Shown here: one piece after another, positions 7,474 to 15,112 of the stretch
Position numbering within the stretch: position 1 is the first letter of the stretch
How the letters are laid out: each line of letters opens with the position of its first letter
Origin: Limnohabitans kasalickyi
GTDB taxonomy: Bacteria; Pseudomonadota; Gammaproteobacteria; Burkholderiales; Burkholderiaceae_C
Direction of reading: 5' to 3'
Assembly: GCA_965234325.1 (NCBI GenBank)
Contig: OZ248407.1
Span: 620,001 to 684,000, forward strand
DNA length: 64,000 nt
Program-made: the position numbers and the translations under genes
The notes under the pieces: generated by a model
Seen by the model: the letters and a program-made list of their open reading frames with translations, nothing else
What the model was told of the DNA's origin: nothing
Database searches by the model: none

Positions 7474-9060
7474 TTAAGTTTGACGCACCATGTCCACGGC
7501 CTTTTCAGCCATCGCGATGACCGTGGCATTGGTGTTGGCACCGATCAAAGTCGGCATGGCCGATGCGTCCACCACGCGAAGGCCATCGAGACCGCGCACC
7601 CTCAGTTGCGGGTCCAACACGGCCATGGCGTCGGTGCCCATTTTGCAGGTGCCCACGGGGTGGTACACCGTGTCCGAGCGGTCACGCAAGACTTGCCGAA
7701 TGTCGTCGTCGGTTTTGACATGCGGGGTGAAGACGTTTTTGTGTCGGATGTTGGCTAGGGCTGGGGCATCCATCAATTTTTGGGTCAGCTTGTAGCCTTT
7801 GACCAAGGTTTCCAAATCGTCGTTGTGTGCCAAAAAGGCTGGGTCGATGAGGGGCGCGCTGCGCGCGTCGGCGTTGGCCAACGTCACTTGTCCGCGGCTC
7901 TTGGGGCGCAGCAGGCACACATGGCACGAGTAGCCGTGGGCTGTGCGCAGTTTGCGCGCGTGGTCTTCGACCAAGGCCATCACAAAGTGCAATTGCACAT
8001 CGGGCGCTTCCAGCGCCGCGTCGGTCTTCAGAAATCCGCCAGCTTCGGCGTAGTTGGTGCCGATGAAGCCTTGCCGCGTACGGATGTATTTCAGGGCCTC
8101 TTTCGCTAAGTGAGCCGTGCCGCCCAGCGAGATGCCCATCAGGTCCAGACTCCTGGCGGCATAGCCAAAAATGAAATCGGGGTGGTCTTGCAGGTTCTGC
8201 CCCACGCCGGGCAAGTCGTGCAGCACGTCGATGCCGTGCTGGCGCAAATGCGCACCTGGCCCCACACCCGAGATCATCAGCAACTGCGGCGACTGGAAAG
8301 CGCCGGCGCACAAGATCACTTCACGGCGTGCGCGAATCACGCGCTGGTTGCCCGATTGGATGCACTCCACGCCCACTGCGCGTCGGCCTTCAAACAAGAT
8401 GCGTGTCACTTGCACGCCCGTTTCCACATGCAGGTTCTCGCGCTGTCCCATGTGCGGGTGCAGATAGCCTCGCGCTGCGCTCCAACGCTCGCCGTTGCGC
8501 TGGGTGACTTGGTAGATGCCCAATCCTTCTTGCGTGGCGCCGTTGAAGTCGTCGTTGATCGGAAAGCCCGCTTCGCGCGCCGCGTTCAGGTAGACCTGTT
8601 GAAACGGGTTGTGGGTCTGCAGGTCCGACACATGCAAGGGACCGTCGTTGCCGTGAAATTCGTTGTGAATGCGCCCGTTGTTTTCGCTGCGTTTGAAGTA
8701 GGGCAACAGCTCGTCGTAGGACCAGCCTGCATTGCCCAATGCCGCCCAGTGGTCGTAATCGCTGCGGGGCCCGCGGGTATAGATCATCGCGTTGATGGCA
8801 GATGATCCGCCCAGCCCTTTGCCGCGAGGTTGGTAACCCTTGCGGCCATTGAGGCCCGCTTGGGGCACGGTTTCGAACGCGTAGTTATTAATCGGCGTGG
8901 GCAACATGGCCACCGCCGCTGCGGGGGTCTTGACCAGCCAGCTGTCGCCAGTTCCACCGGCCTCCAAAAGCATGATCTGCACGTTGGCATCTTCGCTCAG
9001 GCGACCCGCCATCACGCTGCCCGCTGAGCCGCCGCCGATCACGATGTAATCCATGTCCAT
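7474..9060 (-). CDS. alkJ: AlkJ/choline-dehydrogenase-type GMC flavoprotein alcohol dehydrogenase
   Basis: 528-residue GMC oxidoreductase. FAD-binding GGGSAG at 9-14 with the ribose-binding Glu33 (LLEAGG), the first GMC signature around 78-97 (PRGKGLGGSSAINAMIYTRG), the second signature GAFQSPQLLMISGVG, and the catalytic pair His467 (YHPVGTC) and Asn509 (GANTN). AlkJ enzymes oxidise alcohols to aldehydes and pass electrons to the quinone pool at the inner membrane; BetA oxidises choline. There is no betB or betI here, and the neighbours are AlkK-like, rubredoxin and desaturase/hydroxylase genes, which favours a long-chain or hydrophobic alcohol as substrate. Confidence 0.85.
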   Translation of the reverse strand: MDMDYIVIGGGSAGSVMAGRLSEDANVQIMLLEAGGTGDSWLVKTPAAAVAMLPTPINNYAFETVPQAGLNGRKGYQPRGKGLGGSSAINAMIYTRGPRSDYDHWAALGNAGWSYDELLPYFKRSENNGRIHNEFHGNDGPLHVSDLQTHNPFQQVYLNAAREAGFPINDDFNGATQEGLGIYQVTQRNGERWSAARGYLHPHMGQRENLHVETGVQVTRILFEGRRAVGVECIQSGNQRVIRARREVILCAGAFQSPQLLMISGVGPGAHLRQHGIDVLHDLPGVGQNLQDHPDFIFGYAARSLDLMGISLGGTAHLAKEALKYIRTRQGFIGTNYAEAGGFLKTDAALEAPDVQLHFVMALVEDHARKLRTAHGYSCHVCLLRPKSRGQVTLANADARSAPLIDPAFLAHNDDLETLVKGYKLTQKLMDAPALANIRHKNVFTPHVKTDDDIRQVLRDRSDTVYHPVGTCKMGTDAMAVLDPQLRVRGLDGLRVVDASAMPTLIGANTNATVIAMAEKAVDMVRQT

Positions 9061-9112
9061 GCTTGTCTCCCATTGTTTGAGCCATGCTACAGATCGACAT
9101 GGCTATTTCTTG

Positions 9113-10693
9113 TCACTTGGGCAGCATGGCCCAGAGTTTGGATTTGTCCACAGGACACCCCAGCGCTTCAAAGCGGTCTCTCGCCTTGAGGTTGAGCACA
9201 TAGGGCAGGTATTCGCCCATGGCCTCTTTTTCGGTGCCGGGTTGGGTCACGGCGAACCAGCTGTGTTTGAAGTCCGCATGCACCTGGGTGTGGCGGTTGA
9301 TGAGCGATGCAAATTGTGGTGAGCCGCTGACCATGCCGTCGCCGTTGCCGATGTCGATCCACGCCACACCGCATTGGGCATTGGCGTTGCTGGGGCGGTC
9401 TTCTTGGCGCGAAATCACCAAGGCATAGCGTCCCGTGTCGTCCGCGCTGGCCACCAGTTGTTCGTCATAGATGCAGTCGGGGGTGCTGGCAGCGGTCAAG
9501 GAGCCGCCTGTGCAGACCGAGGCATAACGCATGTCGTAGTCAGACGGGTTGTCTTTTTCGCCGTTCCAATTTTTTGGGGTACGGGGCATCTTGGCCGTCA
9601 TCACATAGACCTGACCGTAATTGCGGCTGAGGTAGGTGTAGCCATAACGCGTGACCTTGTTGCTCCACCAGCCGCCGATTTGTTCCGGTTGCTTGGCCGT
9701 GAGCAGGGGGAAGAACAAATCGGTCACCACCTGCTTGCGGTTGAAAAAGGCTTGCAGGGGACGGGCCTCGACGTCTTTCGCGCCCACGTTGGCCGTGTCC
9801 ACCCAAGGCAGGTGGGTCAGTAAGACCCAGGCGCGGCCATCGACCGAGCTGGGCAATTGCTTGCCACGCATCGGCGTGTTGCTGGCTTCGCAAGCGGCAT
9901 CGCCTTCCAGGCGTTGGCCGTCGGCTGTGACCAGGGACACGCTGGGCAGCGCCACGCTACCCAGATAGTCGCTGCTGTGGTCGGGCACATAGTTGCGCAT
10001 CCACAAGAAGATTTCTTTGCCCGCATCAGCAAAGGTGTAAAGCGTGTTGGCCGGCCGCGGAGTGGCGGGTTTGCCGTTCACGATGGTGAAGGTATAGCGG
10101 CGGTTTTTGGCGTCGCGTGCCACACCAGGTAAGAAGGGGTTGACGGAGCCAGCATCGGGCACGATCTCTACATCGTTGAGCGCGTCTTGTGGCTCGCCAC
10201 GCGGGTTGTAGGTGTTGAAGTTCCAGTGACGCATGTGCGGAAAATCACCTTGCACCACGAGCTTGGCACCTTCAGGCAGCTTCAAAGCCGTGGGGATGTA
10301 GGTGGTGCCCGTATCGGGGAATTGGTTTTCCAACGAGAAGGAGTTGGCGTCGTTGGTAAAGACACCGTTGCGTGCGCGAGGACCCGGCCAAAAGCACGAA
10401 CGCAAAGCGAGGTTGCTTTTTTGGTTGGCCGCGTTGTGGATGTCCTTCGGCTTTTCGGGTGGCATGGGCGGCACGATCCGGCCACGGCCTGCGCTGTCAA
10501 CCACATAACCCACAGCGCTGGGCTTGGGGGTGCCGTCAGCAGCGCCTTGGCCCATTTCAAATTGCTTGTAACTGGGACGGGTGATGTTGGGGTCGTCTTT
10601 GGCCAAGCGTGACGTGGCCCACAGCACCGCCGCAGCCACCAGTGCGATCAGGGTGATCAGGAAGATGCCTGTGAATTTCAGAAATTTTTTCAT
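9113..10693 (-). CDS. Unknown membrane-anchored periplasmic protein of the desaturase-rubredoxin operon
   Basis: 526 residues, family not recognised. Residues 7-27 are a single hydrophobic segment after a Lys-rich start (MKKFLKF), so it is probably a signal anchor with the rest in the periplasm. The body is soluble and rich in Trp, Tyr and Pro, with several Cys (for example in RSCFWPGPRARNGVF, GDAACEAS, ASVCTGG, TPDCIYDEQ, AQCGVAW, EALGCPVDKS), suggesting disulfides. A segment FPHMRHWNFNTYNPRGEP followed by DALNDVEIVPD looks like a beta-sandwich repeat seen in secreted proteins. No catalytic motif was identified. It sits between the rubredoxin (39 nt) and the GMC dehydrogenase (52 nt), so it likely serves the same pathway, perhaps binding a hydrophobic substrate. 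Confidence 0.7.
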   Translation of the reverse strand: MKKFLKFTGIFLITLIALVAAAVLWATSRLAKDDPNITRPSYKQFEMGQGAADGTPKPSAVGYVVDSAGRGRIVPPMPPEKPKDIHNAANQKSNLALRSCFWPGPRARNGVFTNDANSFSLENQFPDTGTTYIPTALKLPEGAKLVVQGDFPHMRHWNFNTYNPRGEPQDALNDVEIVPDAGSVNPFLPGVARDAKNRRYTFTIVNGKPATPRPANTLYTFADAGKEIFLWMRNYVPDHSSDYLGSVALPSVSLVTADGQRLEGDAACEASNTPMRGKQLPSSVDGRAWVLLTHLPWVDTANVGAKDVEARPLQAFFNRKQVVTDLFFPLLTAKQPEQIGGWWSNKVTRYGYTYLSRNYGQVYVMTAKMPRTPKNWNGEKDNPSDYDMRYASVCTGGSLTAASTPDCIYDEQLVASADDTGRYALVISRQEDRPSNANAQCGVAWIDIGNGDGMVSGSPQFASLINRHTQVHADFKHSWFAVTQPGTEKEAMGEYLPYVLNLKARDRFEALGCPVDKSKLWAMLPK

Positions 10694-10732
10694 GAACTTG
10701 TCTCCTTATTTTTCTGGGTCATCAGACTTGTA

Positions 10733-10897
10733 TCAGTCTTCGATGAGGTGGTAGTCCGATTTCATGGCACCACACTCCAGGCAGCACCAGTCTTCGGGCA
10801 AGTCTTCAAACGGGGTGCCAGGCGGGATGCCCGTGTCTGGGTCACCCTCGGCTTCGTCGTACACATGGGCGCAATACGCGCAGCGGTATTTCTTCAT
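10733..10897 (-). CDS. Rubredoxin (54 residues)
   Basis: A short gene found by translating the minus strand between the unknown protein and the desaturase. The product, MKKYRCAYCAHVYDEAEG through KSDYHLIED, has the two iron-ligating pairs Cys6/Cys9 and Cys39/Cys42, the aromatic core (Tyr4, Tyr13, Trp37) and the PFEDLPEDW segment of AlkG-type rubredoxins. It would pass single electrons to the adjacent membrane di-iron enzyme. Two oddities: Ala10 replaces the near-invariant glycine after Cys9, and an extra Cys38 precedes the second pair. It begins 9 nt after the desaturase stop. No rubredoxin reductase gene is nearby. Confidence 0.92.
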   Translation of the reverse strand: MKKYRCAYCAHVYDEAEGDPDTGIPPGTPFEDLPEDWCCLECGAMKSDYHLIED

Positions 10898-10906
10898 AGC
10901 GGCCTT

Positions 10907-11857
10907 TCAGTGTGATCCGATGACGGTGGTGCCACCGGGGTGGAAGGTGGGGATGAGCGCAAAACCGTGTTGGATGCGCAAATCGCGGGCGCGCAGTTCG
11001 GGCTCCATCAACTGCCAGACTTTGCGGTGGTTGTATGACGGGGTGGTCGGCCACAGGTGGTGGATCAGGTGGTAGTTGTGCCACTGCATCAGCGTGTTCA
11101 TCAAGGGCTCATGGCCCATGCGCAAGGTGGTGCCGGCGGTCAGGTTGTTCTGGGTCGATGCGGCGGTGGTGATGTGCTGCAATTCACCATGTTCATCGCC
11201 GTCCAAGTGCGGCAGCCACAAGAACACAAAGCCTATCAAGGCGGTCGTGATGCGGGCTGGTACGAGCCACAGCATCACCACTTCCCAGCCGTAGCCGAAA
11301 TAGACCAAGGCGGCCACCCCCGCGACGGTCATGGCAGCCAGCGGCAGGGTGTCTTTGAGGGTCTTCACGCCCCGTGGGTCGCCCGATCGCCAGTTGTAGA
11401 CCGCATAAGACAGGTCGAAGGTCATCCAGCGAAAAACGATGTTCCACCAGGGGCCGTGCGCGTAGTGGTCGGGGTCTTTGGCTTCGTTGGTGAAGCGGTG
11501 GTGAATCATGTGCGAGTAGCGGAAGGTGCTCAGAGACACCTGAGGCGCAATCATCAAGAGGGCGATGCGGCCCATCCAGTCGTTGATCTGCACATTCGAT
11601 GACGCACTGCGGTGTGTCGCGTCGTGCGCCACGTGGAAGATGGGGTACATGAACAGCACGTTCAGCAATGCCGCACGCCACAGGGGTATGTGCCCGTTCA
11701 AGGCCAAGGTGTCGGTGCCCACAATGCCCACCACGATGAACACCAAGATCGCCAAGGTGGGCCAGGCAATCACGGGTGGGTTCGTTAGCCGATACAGCTC
11801 AGCTTTTTTCTCTGCCGAGACCGGGATCGGATTTTTCGAAGAAGCATTCGATGACAT
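10907..11857 (-). CDS. Membrane di-iron fatty acid desaturase/hydroxylase family protein
   Basis: 316 residues with four or more membrane helices and three histidine boxes: HDATH (78-82), HMIHH (116-120) and HNYHLIHH (260-267), with extra histidines at 217-228. These ligate a di-iron centre in the FA_desaturase superfamily, which introduces double bonds or hydroxyl groups into lipids or hydrocarbons at the inner membrane. The boxes differ from classical AlkB (HELGHK, EHNRGHH), so it is not an ordinary alkane monooxygenase. First gene of the operon, followed at once by a rubredoxin, its probable electron donor. Substrate unknown; the AlkJ- and AlkK-like genes downstream suggest hydroxylation that yields an alcohol. 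Confidence 0.82.
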   Translation of the reverse strand: MSSNASSKNPIPVSAEKKAELYRLTNPPVIAWPTLAILVFIVVGIVGTDTLALNGHIPLWRAALLNVLFMYPIFHVAHDATHRSASSNVQINDWMGRIALLMIAPQVSLSTFRYSHMIHHRFTNEAKDPDHYAHGPWWNIVFRWMTFDLSYAVYNWRSGDPRGVKTLKDTLPLAAMTVAGVAALVYFGYGWEVVMLWLVPARITTALIGFVFLWLPHLDGDEHGELQHITTAASTQNNLTAGTTLRMGHEPLMNTLMQWHNYHLIHHLWPTTPSYNHRKVWQLMEPELRARDLRIQHGFALIPTFHPGGTTVIGSH

Positions 11858-11916
11858 GGCGTTGTCTCTCTGGTTGGCTTAGCGGTGCATGCCACCAAGC
11901 GTTTGTGTGTTCTGCC

Positions 11917-11945
11917 ATTGTCTGGAGCGGTCGCTTTTCGGACAG
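11917..11945 (-). promoter_or_regulatory. Candidate promoter of the desaturase-rubredoxin operon
   Basis: On the minus strand GACAAT (11922-11917) could be a -10 element, with a poor -35 CTGTCC (11945-11940) 17 nt upstream. The proximal half-site of the 21-bp direct repeat ends at 11954, eight bases from the -35. A weak -35 next to a tandem AraC-type site is the geometry of class II activation. Inferred from spacing only. Confidence 0.4.
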
Positions 11946-11953
11946 CTCAGCAA

Positions 11954-11981
11954 GTGACAACATTTCCTCATTAGGTGACAA
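11954..11981 (+). promoter_or_regulatory. Candidate AraC-type operator: GTGACAA direct repeat with 21-bp period
   Basis: GTGACAA occurs at 11954-11960 and again at 11975-11981, exactly 21 bp apart, which is two helical turns and the usual spacing of tandem half-sites for AraC/XylS regulators. It lies in the 133-bp gap between the desaturase operon and the araC-type gene, 9 nt from the latter's ATG. Binding here could both activate the operon and repress the regulator's own gene. Confidence 0.55.
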
Positions 11982-11990
11982 TTCGTTCTC

Positions 11991-12971
11991 ATGATCGAAC
12001 CCTCTCCTCCGGTGTCTTGGCGCGAAGGCGTCATCCACCCGGCCTATGTGCGCATCGCCATTGCACTGGCAGAGCGCATGGGCTTGGCGGTCGCTTTGCA
12101 CCTGCCCGAAGGTGCACGCATGGTGTCTGTGCTGGATGTGCTGCCCTTGCTTGAAGCCCTTGGAGTGGCTCATCAACCTTACTTGGGCATCGAATTAGGC
12201 AGTCTGATTCCGGCATCGGCTCACGGGGCCATGGGCTATGCGGTGGTGTCCAGTTCCACGGTGGGCGAGGCCATGCACACGCTGGCGCGTTACGCCTCGA
12301 TGCGCAACCGTTTTTTCAAGTACCGCTGTGAAAGCGATGAGGTCGAAATTCGCTTGGTGCTGGAGCCGCGCATGCCTCTGGGACCTCTGCGCACGTTTTG
12401 CGAAATCGGCACGGCCGTCTCGTTGTTCAAGATGATCCAAGGGGTTGCCGGCGACGAAGCTTCCGCACATATGCACTTTGACGCGAATTGGAACGGCGAA
12501 GTGCCTTTGCGTGTGCCCATGCAAATGCACTATGCACAAGCACAGACCGCCTTGCGCGTGCCGCAGACTGTCGCCCGCAAGGTCACCCCTACCGCAGACG
12601 CCAAGCTTTACGCCAGTGCTTGCCGAAGTTGCGAAGAAGAGTTGGCCGCCATCGATGGCCACCTGGTCTCGCGTCTGCGCGCCATGATGCCCAGCGAGCA
12701 GCAAGAGTGGCCTAACCTCAAGGAGGCCGCCGCGCGATTGGCCATGTCACCACGCACGGTGATTCGCCGATTGGTCGCTGAGGGCGTGACATACCAAGCG
12801 TTGCTGGATGAGGCCAAAAGCGAGATGGCTTGCTGGTTACTTCAAAACACCAAGCTGCCCATGGGCGTCATTGCAGAACGGCTGGGCTTTGTGGATGACA
12901 CCAACTTCAGCCGCAGTTTCCGGCGCTGGCGCGGCAGCACGCCGCTCGAATACCGTAAATCCGGTCAGTGA
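11991..12971 (+). CDS. AraC-family transcriptional regulator of the adjacent oxidation operon
   Basis: 326 residues. The N-terminal ~200 residues look like the Arabinose_bd ligand domain found in OruR/ArgR-like AraC proteins (LGIELGSLIPASAHGAMGYA; TLARYASMRNRFFKY). The C-terminal ~80 residues hold two helix-turn-helix units: LKEAAARLAMSPRTVIRRL and PMGVIAERLGFVDDTNFSR, followed by FRRWRGSTPLEYR, the AraC signature. It is divergent from the desaturase-rubredoxin-AlkJ-AlkK operon and is the obvious candidate activator, probably responding to a pathway substrate or product. No clear Shine-Dalgarno sequence precedes its ATG. Confidence 0.88.
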   Translation: MIEPSPPVSWREGVIHPAYVRIAIALAERMGLAVALHLPEGARMVSVLDVLPLLEALGVAHQPYLGIELGSLIPASAHGAMGYAVVSSSTVGEAMHTLARYASMRNRFFKYRCESDEVEIRLVLEPRMPLGPLRTFCEIGTAVSLFKMIQGVAGDEASAHMHFDANWNGEVPLRVPMQMHYAQAQTALRVPQTVARKVTPTADAKLYASACRSCEEELAAIDGHLVSRLRAMMPSEQQEWPNLKEAAARLAMSPRTVIRRLVAEGVTYQALLDEAKSEMACWLLQNTKLPMGVIAERLGFVDDTNFSRSFRRWRGSTPLEYRKSGQ

Positions 12972-12987
12972 GCTGAAGCGACCGGCT

Positions 12988-14181
12988 TCAAAGCATGGCT
13001 GCATAAACCAAGTCGCGAAACAAGGGTCTGTAGTAGTCACGCTGATTGGGCGCCTGAATCATCAGCATCGCATACATGTCGAGCGCGGGGTCCACAAAAA
13101 ACGTGGTGCCCGCGATGCCGCCCCAGTAATACAAGCCCACCGAGCCCGGCACGGGCGATACGCCCACGTGTGTGCGGACTGCAAAGCCCAAACCAAAGCC
13201 ATGGCCCGGCGGCAGCAAGGGGCCGTCTGAAGGAATGTCGCCCAGGTGGTCGGCCGTCATGTAGTCCACCGTGTGGGGGCCGAGCAGGCGCACGCCGTTC
13301 AGCTCGCCTCGGTTGCGCAGACACTGCAAAAAGCGCGTGTAGTCCATGGCCGTGGACATCAGGCCACCGCCGCCGCCCTCCATGGCGGGCACTTGGCGAG
13401 GTTCGATCACTTTCATGGGCACGCCGCCGTCGGGGTCGTGTGCGAAGGGTTCGGCAATGCGGTGGTGTTGCTCGGGCGGCACGGCAAAGCCGGTGTCCAC
13501 CATGCCCAGTGGGCCAAAAATTTCGGTTTGCAAAAATGCCCCCAGGCCTTGTCGGCTGACCACCTCCACCAACCGCCCCAGCACATCGGTGGCGCGGCTA
13601 TAAGCCCACACGCTGCCGGGCTGGAACTGCAGCGGCAGGGCGGCCAGCGTTTGTGAAAACTCGGCGTTGCTGCGCTCGCGTGAGCCGATCTTGACTTGGT
13701 CGTAGTGTTGTTGCACCGACGAAGTGCCCAAAAATTCATACGTCAGCCCCGCCGTGTGGCGCAGCAGGTCTTGCACCGTGGCTGGGTTGTGCACCGGCTC
13801 TAGCCCGTTGGCGGTGGCCACTTGCTGGTTGGCGTACTCGGGCAACCAACGGCTCACGGGGTCGCTGAGCAACAACAGCCCACGCTCCACCAGCATCATC
13901 ACCGCCACCGACACCAAGGGCTTGGTCATGGAGTAGATGCGAAAGATGCTGTCGGGCTGCATGGCCGAACCGGTGGCGGGGTCTTGCTGACCCACGGCTT
14001 CGAGGAGGGCAATCTTTCCTTGCCGAGCAATCATGGCCACAGCGCCCGGCAAACGCCCACTGGCCACCTCGCGGCGCAGCACGTCCATCAGGCGCTGCGT
14101 GCGCTCGGGGCACAGGCCCACGTCGGCGGGTTGGGCGTGGGGCAGTGGTTGATGGCGTGAGGTGAGTTGGGTGGTGGACAT
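12988..14181 (-). CDS. Serine hydrolase of the beta-lactamase/EstB family
   Basis: 397 residues. The nucleophile motif S-x-x-K is seen as SMTK (Ser84, Lys87) in IFRIYSMTKPLV, the second catalytic Tyr in AYSRATD near residue 190, and the C-terminal WGGIAGTTFFVDP strand that replaces the KTG box of true beta-lactamases. Such proteins are mostly esterases or peptidases (EstB-like) rather than antibiotic resistance enzymes. No signal peptide is visible, so it is probably cytoplasmic. The ATG at 14181 was chosen because AAGGAG lies just in front; an in-frame codon at 14259 is less likely. Divergent from the MerR gene. Confidence 0.85.
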   Translation of the reverse strand: MSTTQLTSRHQPLPHAQPADVGLCPERTQRLMDVLRREVASGRLPGAVAMIARQGKIALLEAVGQQDPATGSAMQPDSIFRIYSMTKPLVSVAVMMLVERGLLLLSDPVSRWLPEYANQQVATANGLEPVHNPATVQDLLRHTAGLTYEFLGTSSVQQHYDQVKIGSRERSNAEFSQTLAALPLQFQPGSVWAYSRATDVLGRLVEVVSRQGLGAFLQTEIFGPLGMVDTGFAVPPEQHHRIAEPFAHDPDGGVPMKVIEPRQVPAMEGGGGGLMSTAMDYTRFLQCLRNRGELNGVRLLGPHTVDYMTADHLGDIPSDGPLLPPGHGFGLGFAVRTHVGVSPVPGSVGLYYWGGIAGTTFFVDPALDMYAMLMIQAPNQRDYYRPLFRDLVYAAML

Positions 14182-14292
14182 TTGACGCTCCTTGAGATGG
14201 GCGATTTGTAACTCAAGGCCGGACAACTGGGTATCACTTAGAGCACAGGCAACACACATTTGTCACCCATGCGTCAAAGGCCAGAACCTTCG

Positions 14293-14315
14293 CGCAGCGC
14301 TAGCGTTGCTAGACT
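14293..14315 (+). promoter_or_regulatory. Candidate MerR-type operator/promoter before the merR gene
   Basis: Between the hydrolase and merR genes, CGCTAGCG (14298-14305) and CTAGC-GTT-GCTAG (14300-14312) form overlapping inverted repeats directly upstream of TAGACT (14310-14315), a possible -10 for merR. The -35 is poor. Overlap of a palindrome with the promoter spacer is typical of MerR autoregulation, but the site is inferred only from symmetry and position. Confidence 0.3.
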
Positions 14316-14321
14316 GAATTC

Positions 14322-14681
14322 ATGCGAATTTCAGAACTTTCTGCCAAGACCCATGTGTCGGTGCATCGCTTGCGGCGTTACGAATCTGCAGGACTGATTG
14401 CCAGTCAGCGGCAGTTGAATGGCTATCGTGATTACGACGAAAAAACCGTCAGCCATGTGATCTTCATCGCCATGTCTCGGGAAATGGGTTTTTCGCTGCC
14501 CTTTATCGCCGAATACTTGCCCAAATTTCAATCTGGAAAGTTAACACCACAAGAAATGATGGGGGCCATTCACCAGCGCGTGGCCGAAATTGACAAGGTC
14601 ATTGCAGAACATGAAGTCCTGAAAAAAACGCTGCTCAGTCACATCGACTGGTTTAAAAATCGTAAAAGGAAATCGAAATGA
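14322..14681 (+). CDS. MerR-family transcriptional regulator
   Basis: 119 residues: an N-terminal winged helix-turn-helix (MRISELSAKTHVSVHRLRRY, then a wing ending NGYRDYDEKTV) and a C-terminal helix, about 75-110, that forms the dimerising coiled coil. No C-terminal metal-binding cysteines are present, so it is not a classical metal sensor. Its stop overlaps the start of the downstream thioesterase (ATGA), so the two are co-translated. It faces the serine hydrolase gene, making both neighbours possible targets. Confidence 0.85.
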   Translation: MRISELSAKTHVSVHRLRRYESAGLIASQRQLNGYRDYDEKTVSHVIFIAMSREMGFSLPFIAEYLPKFQSGKLTPQEMMGAIHQRVAEIDKVIAEHEVLKKTLLSHIDWFKNRKRKSK

Positions 14682-15094
14682 ACGCACTTGAAATGTTGAA
14701 GAAAATCAACGCCATGGCCGAGTTCAACCGGTGGTGTGGCATTGAAGTGACGGTGGCCGAATCTGGCCTCGTAGAAATTCAGATGCCCTGGCGTCCGGAG
14801 GTTGGGCAATACTCGGGCTTTTTGCATGCGGGGCTGATCGGCACATTGATCGACACGGCTTGCGGTTTTGCTGCTGCCACGGTGGCGGGCCCGCATTTGT
14901 TGGCAGCGAACTTCTCTGTGAACTGCCTGCGCCCTGCCGTAGGCCAAAAATTCATCGCCCGGGCCCGTGTGGTTAAGCCTGGTAAGGCGCAGGTTTTCAC
15001 AAGTTGTGACTTGTTTGCCGTCGATGTCGAGGGCGAAAAGTTGGTGGCGAATGGTCAGACCTTGCTCACCGTTGTGCCGGCTGGATCCATCTGA
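14678..15094 (+). CDS. PaaI-family hotdog-fold acyl-CoA thioesterase
   Basis: 138 residues with the PaaI/YdiI hotdog pattern: an N-terminal helix, then GQYSGFLHAGLIGTLIDTACG, where the Asp of LIDTA and the preceding His are the expected active-site residues, and a C-terminal strand ending LVANGQTLLTVV. These enzymes hydrolyse acyl- or phenylacyl-CoA thioesters in the cytoplasm. Translationally coupled to the upstream MerR regulator, which may control its level in response to an acyl or aromatic ligand. Substrate unknown. Confidence 0.82.
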   Translation: MNALEMLKKINAMAEFNRWCGIEVTVAESGLVEIQMPWRPEVGQYSGFLHAGLIGTLIDTACGFAAATVAGPHLLAANFSVNCLRPAVGQKFIARARVVKPGKAQVFTSCDLFAVDVEGEKLVANGQTLLTVVPAGSI

Positions 15095-15112
15095 CGGATG
15101 CGGGTGGCGATG

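Noticed and set aside
12961..12985. CCGGTC/GACCGG hairpin between the convergent AraC and serine hydrolase genes
   Set aside because: Only a 6-bp stem with a 13-base loop and no T run, so not called as a terminator.
14260..14266. TTGTCAC upstream of the serine hydrolase, the complement of the AraC half-site
   Set aside because: There is no second half-site at 21 bp (the nearest relative is at 29 bp), so it is probably chance.
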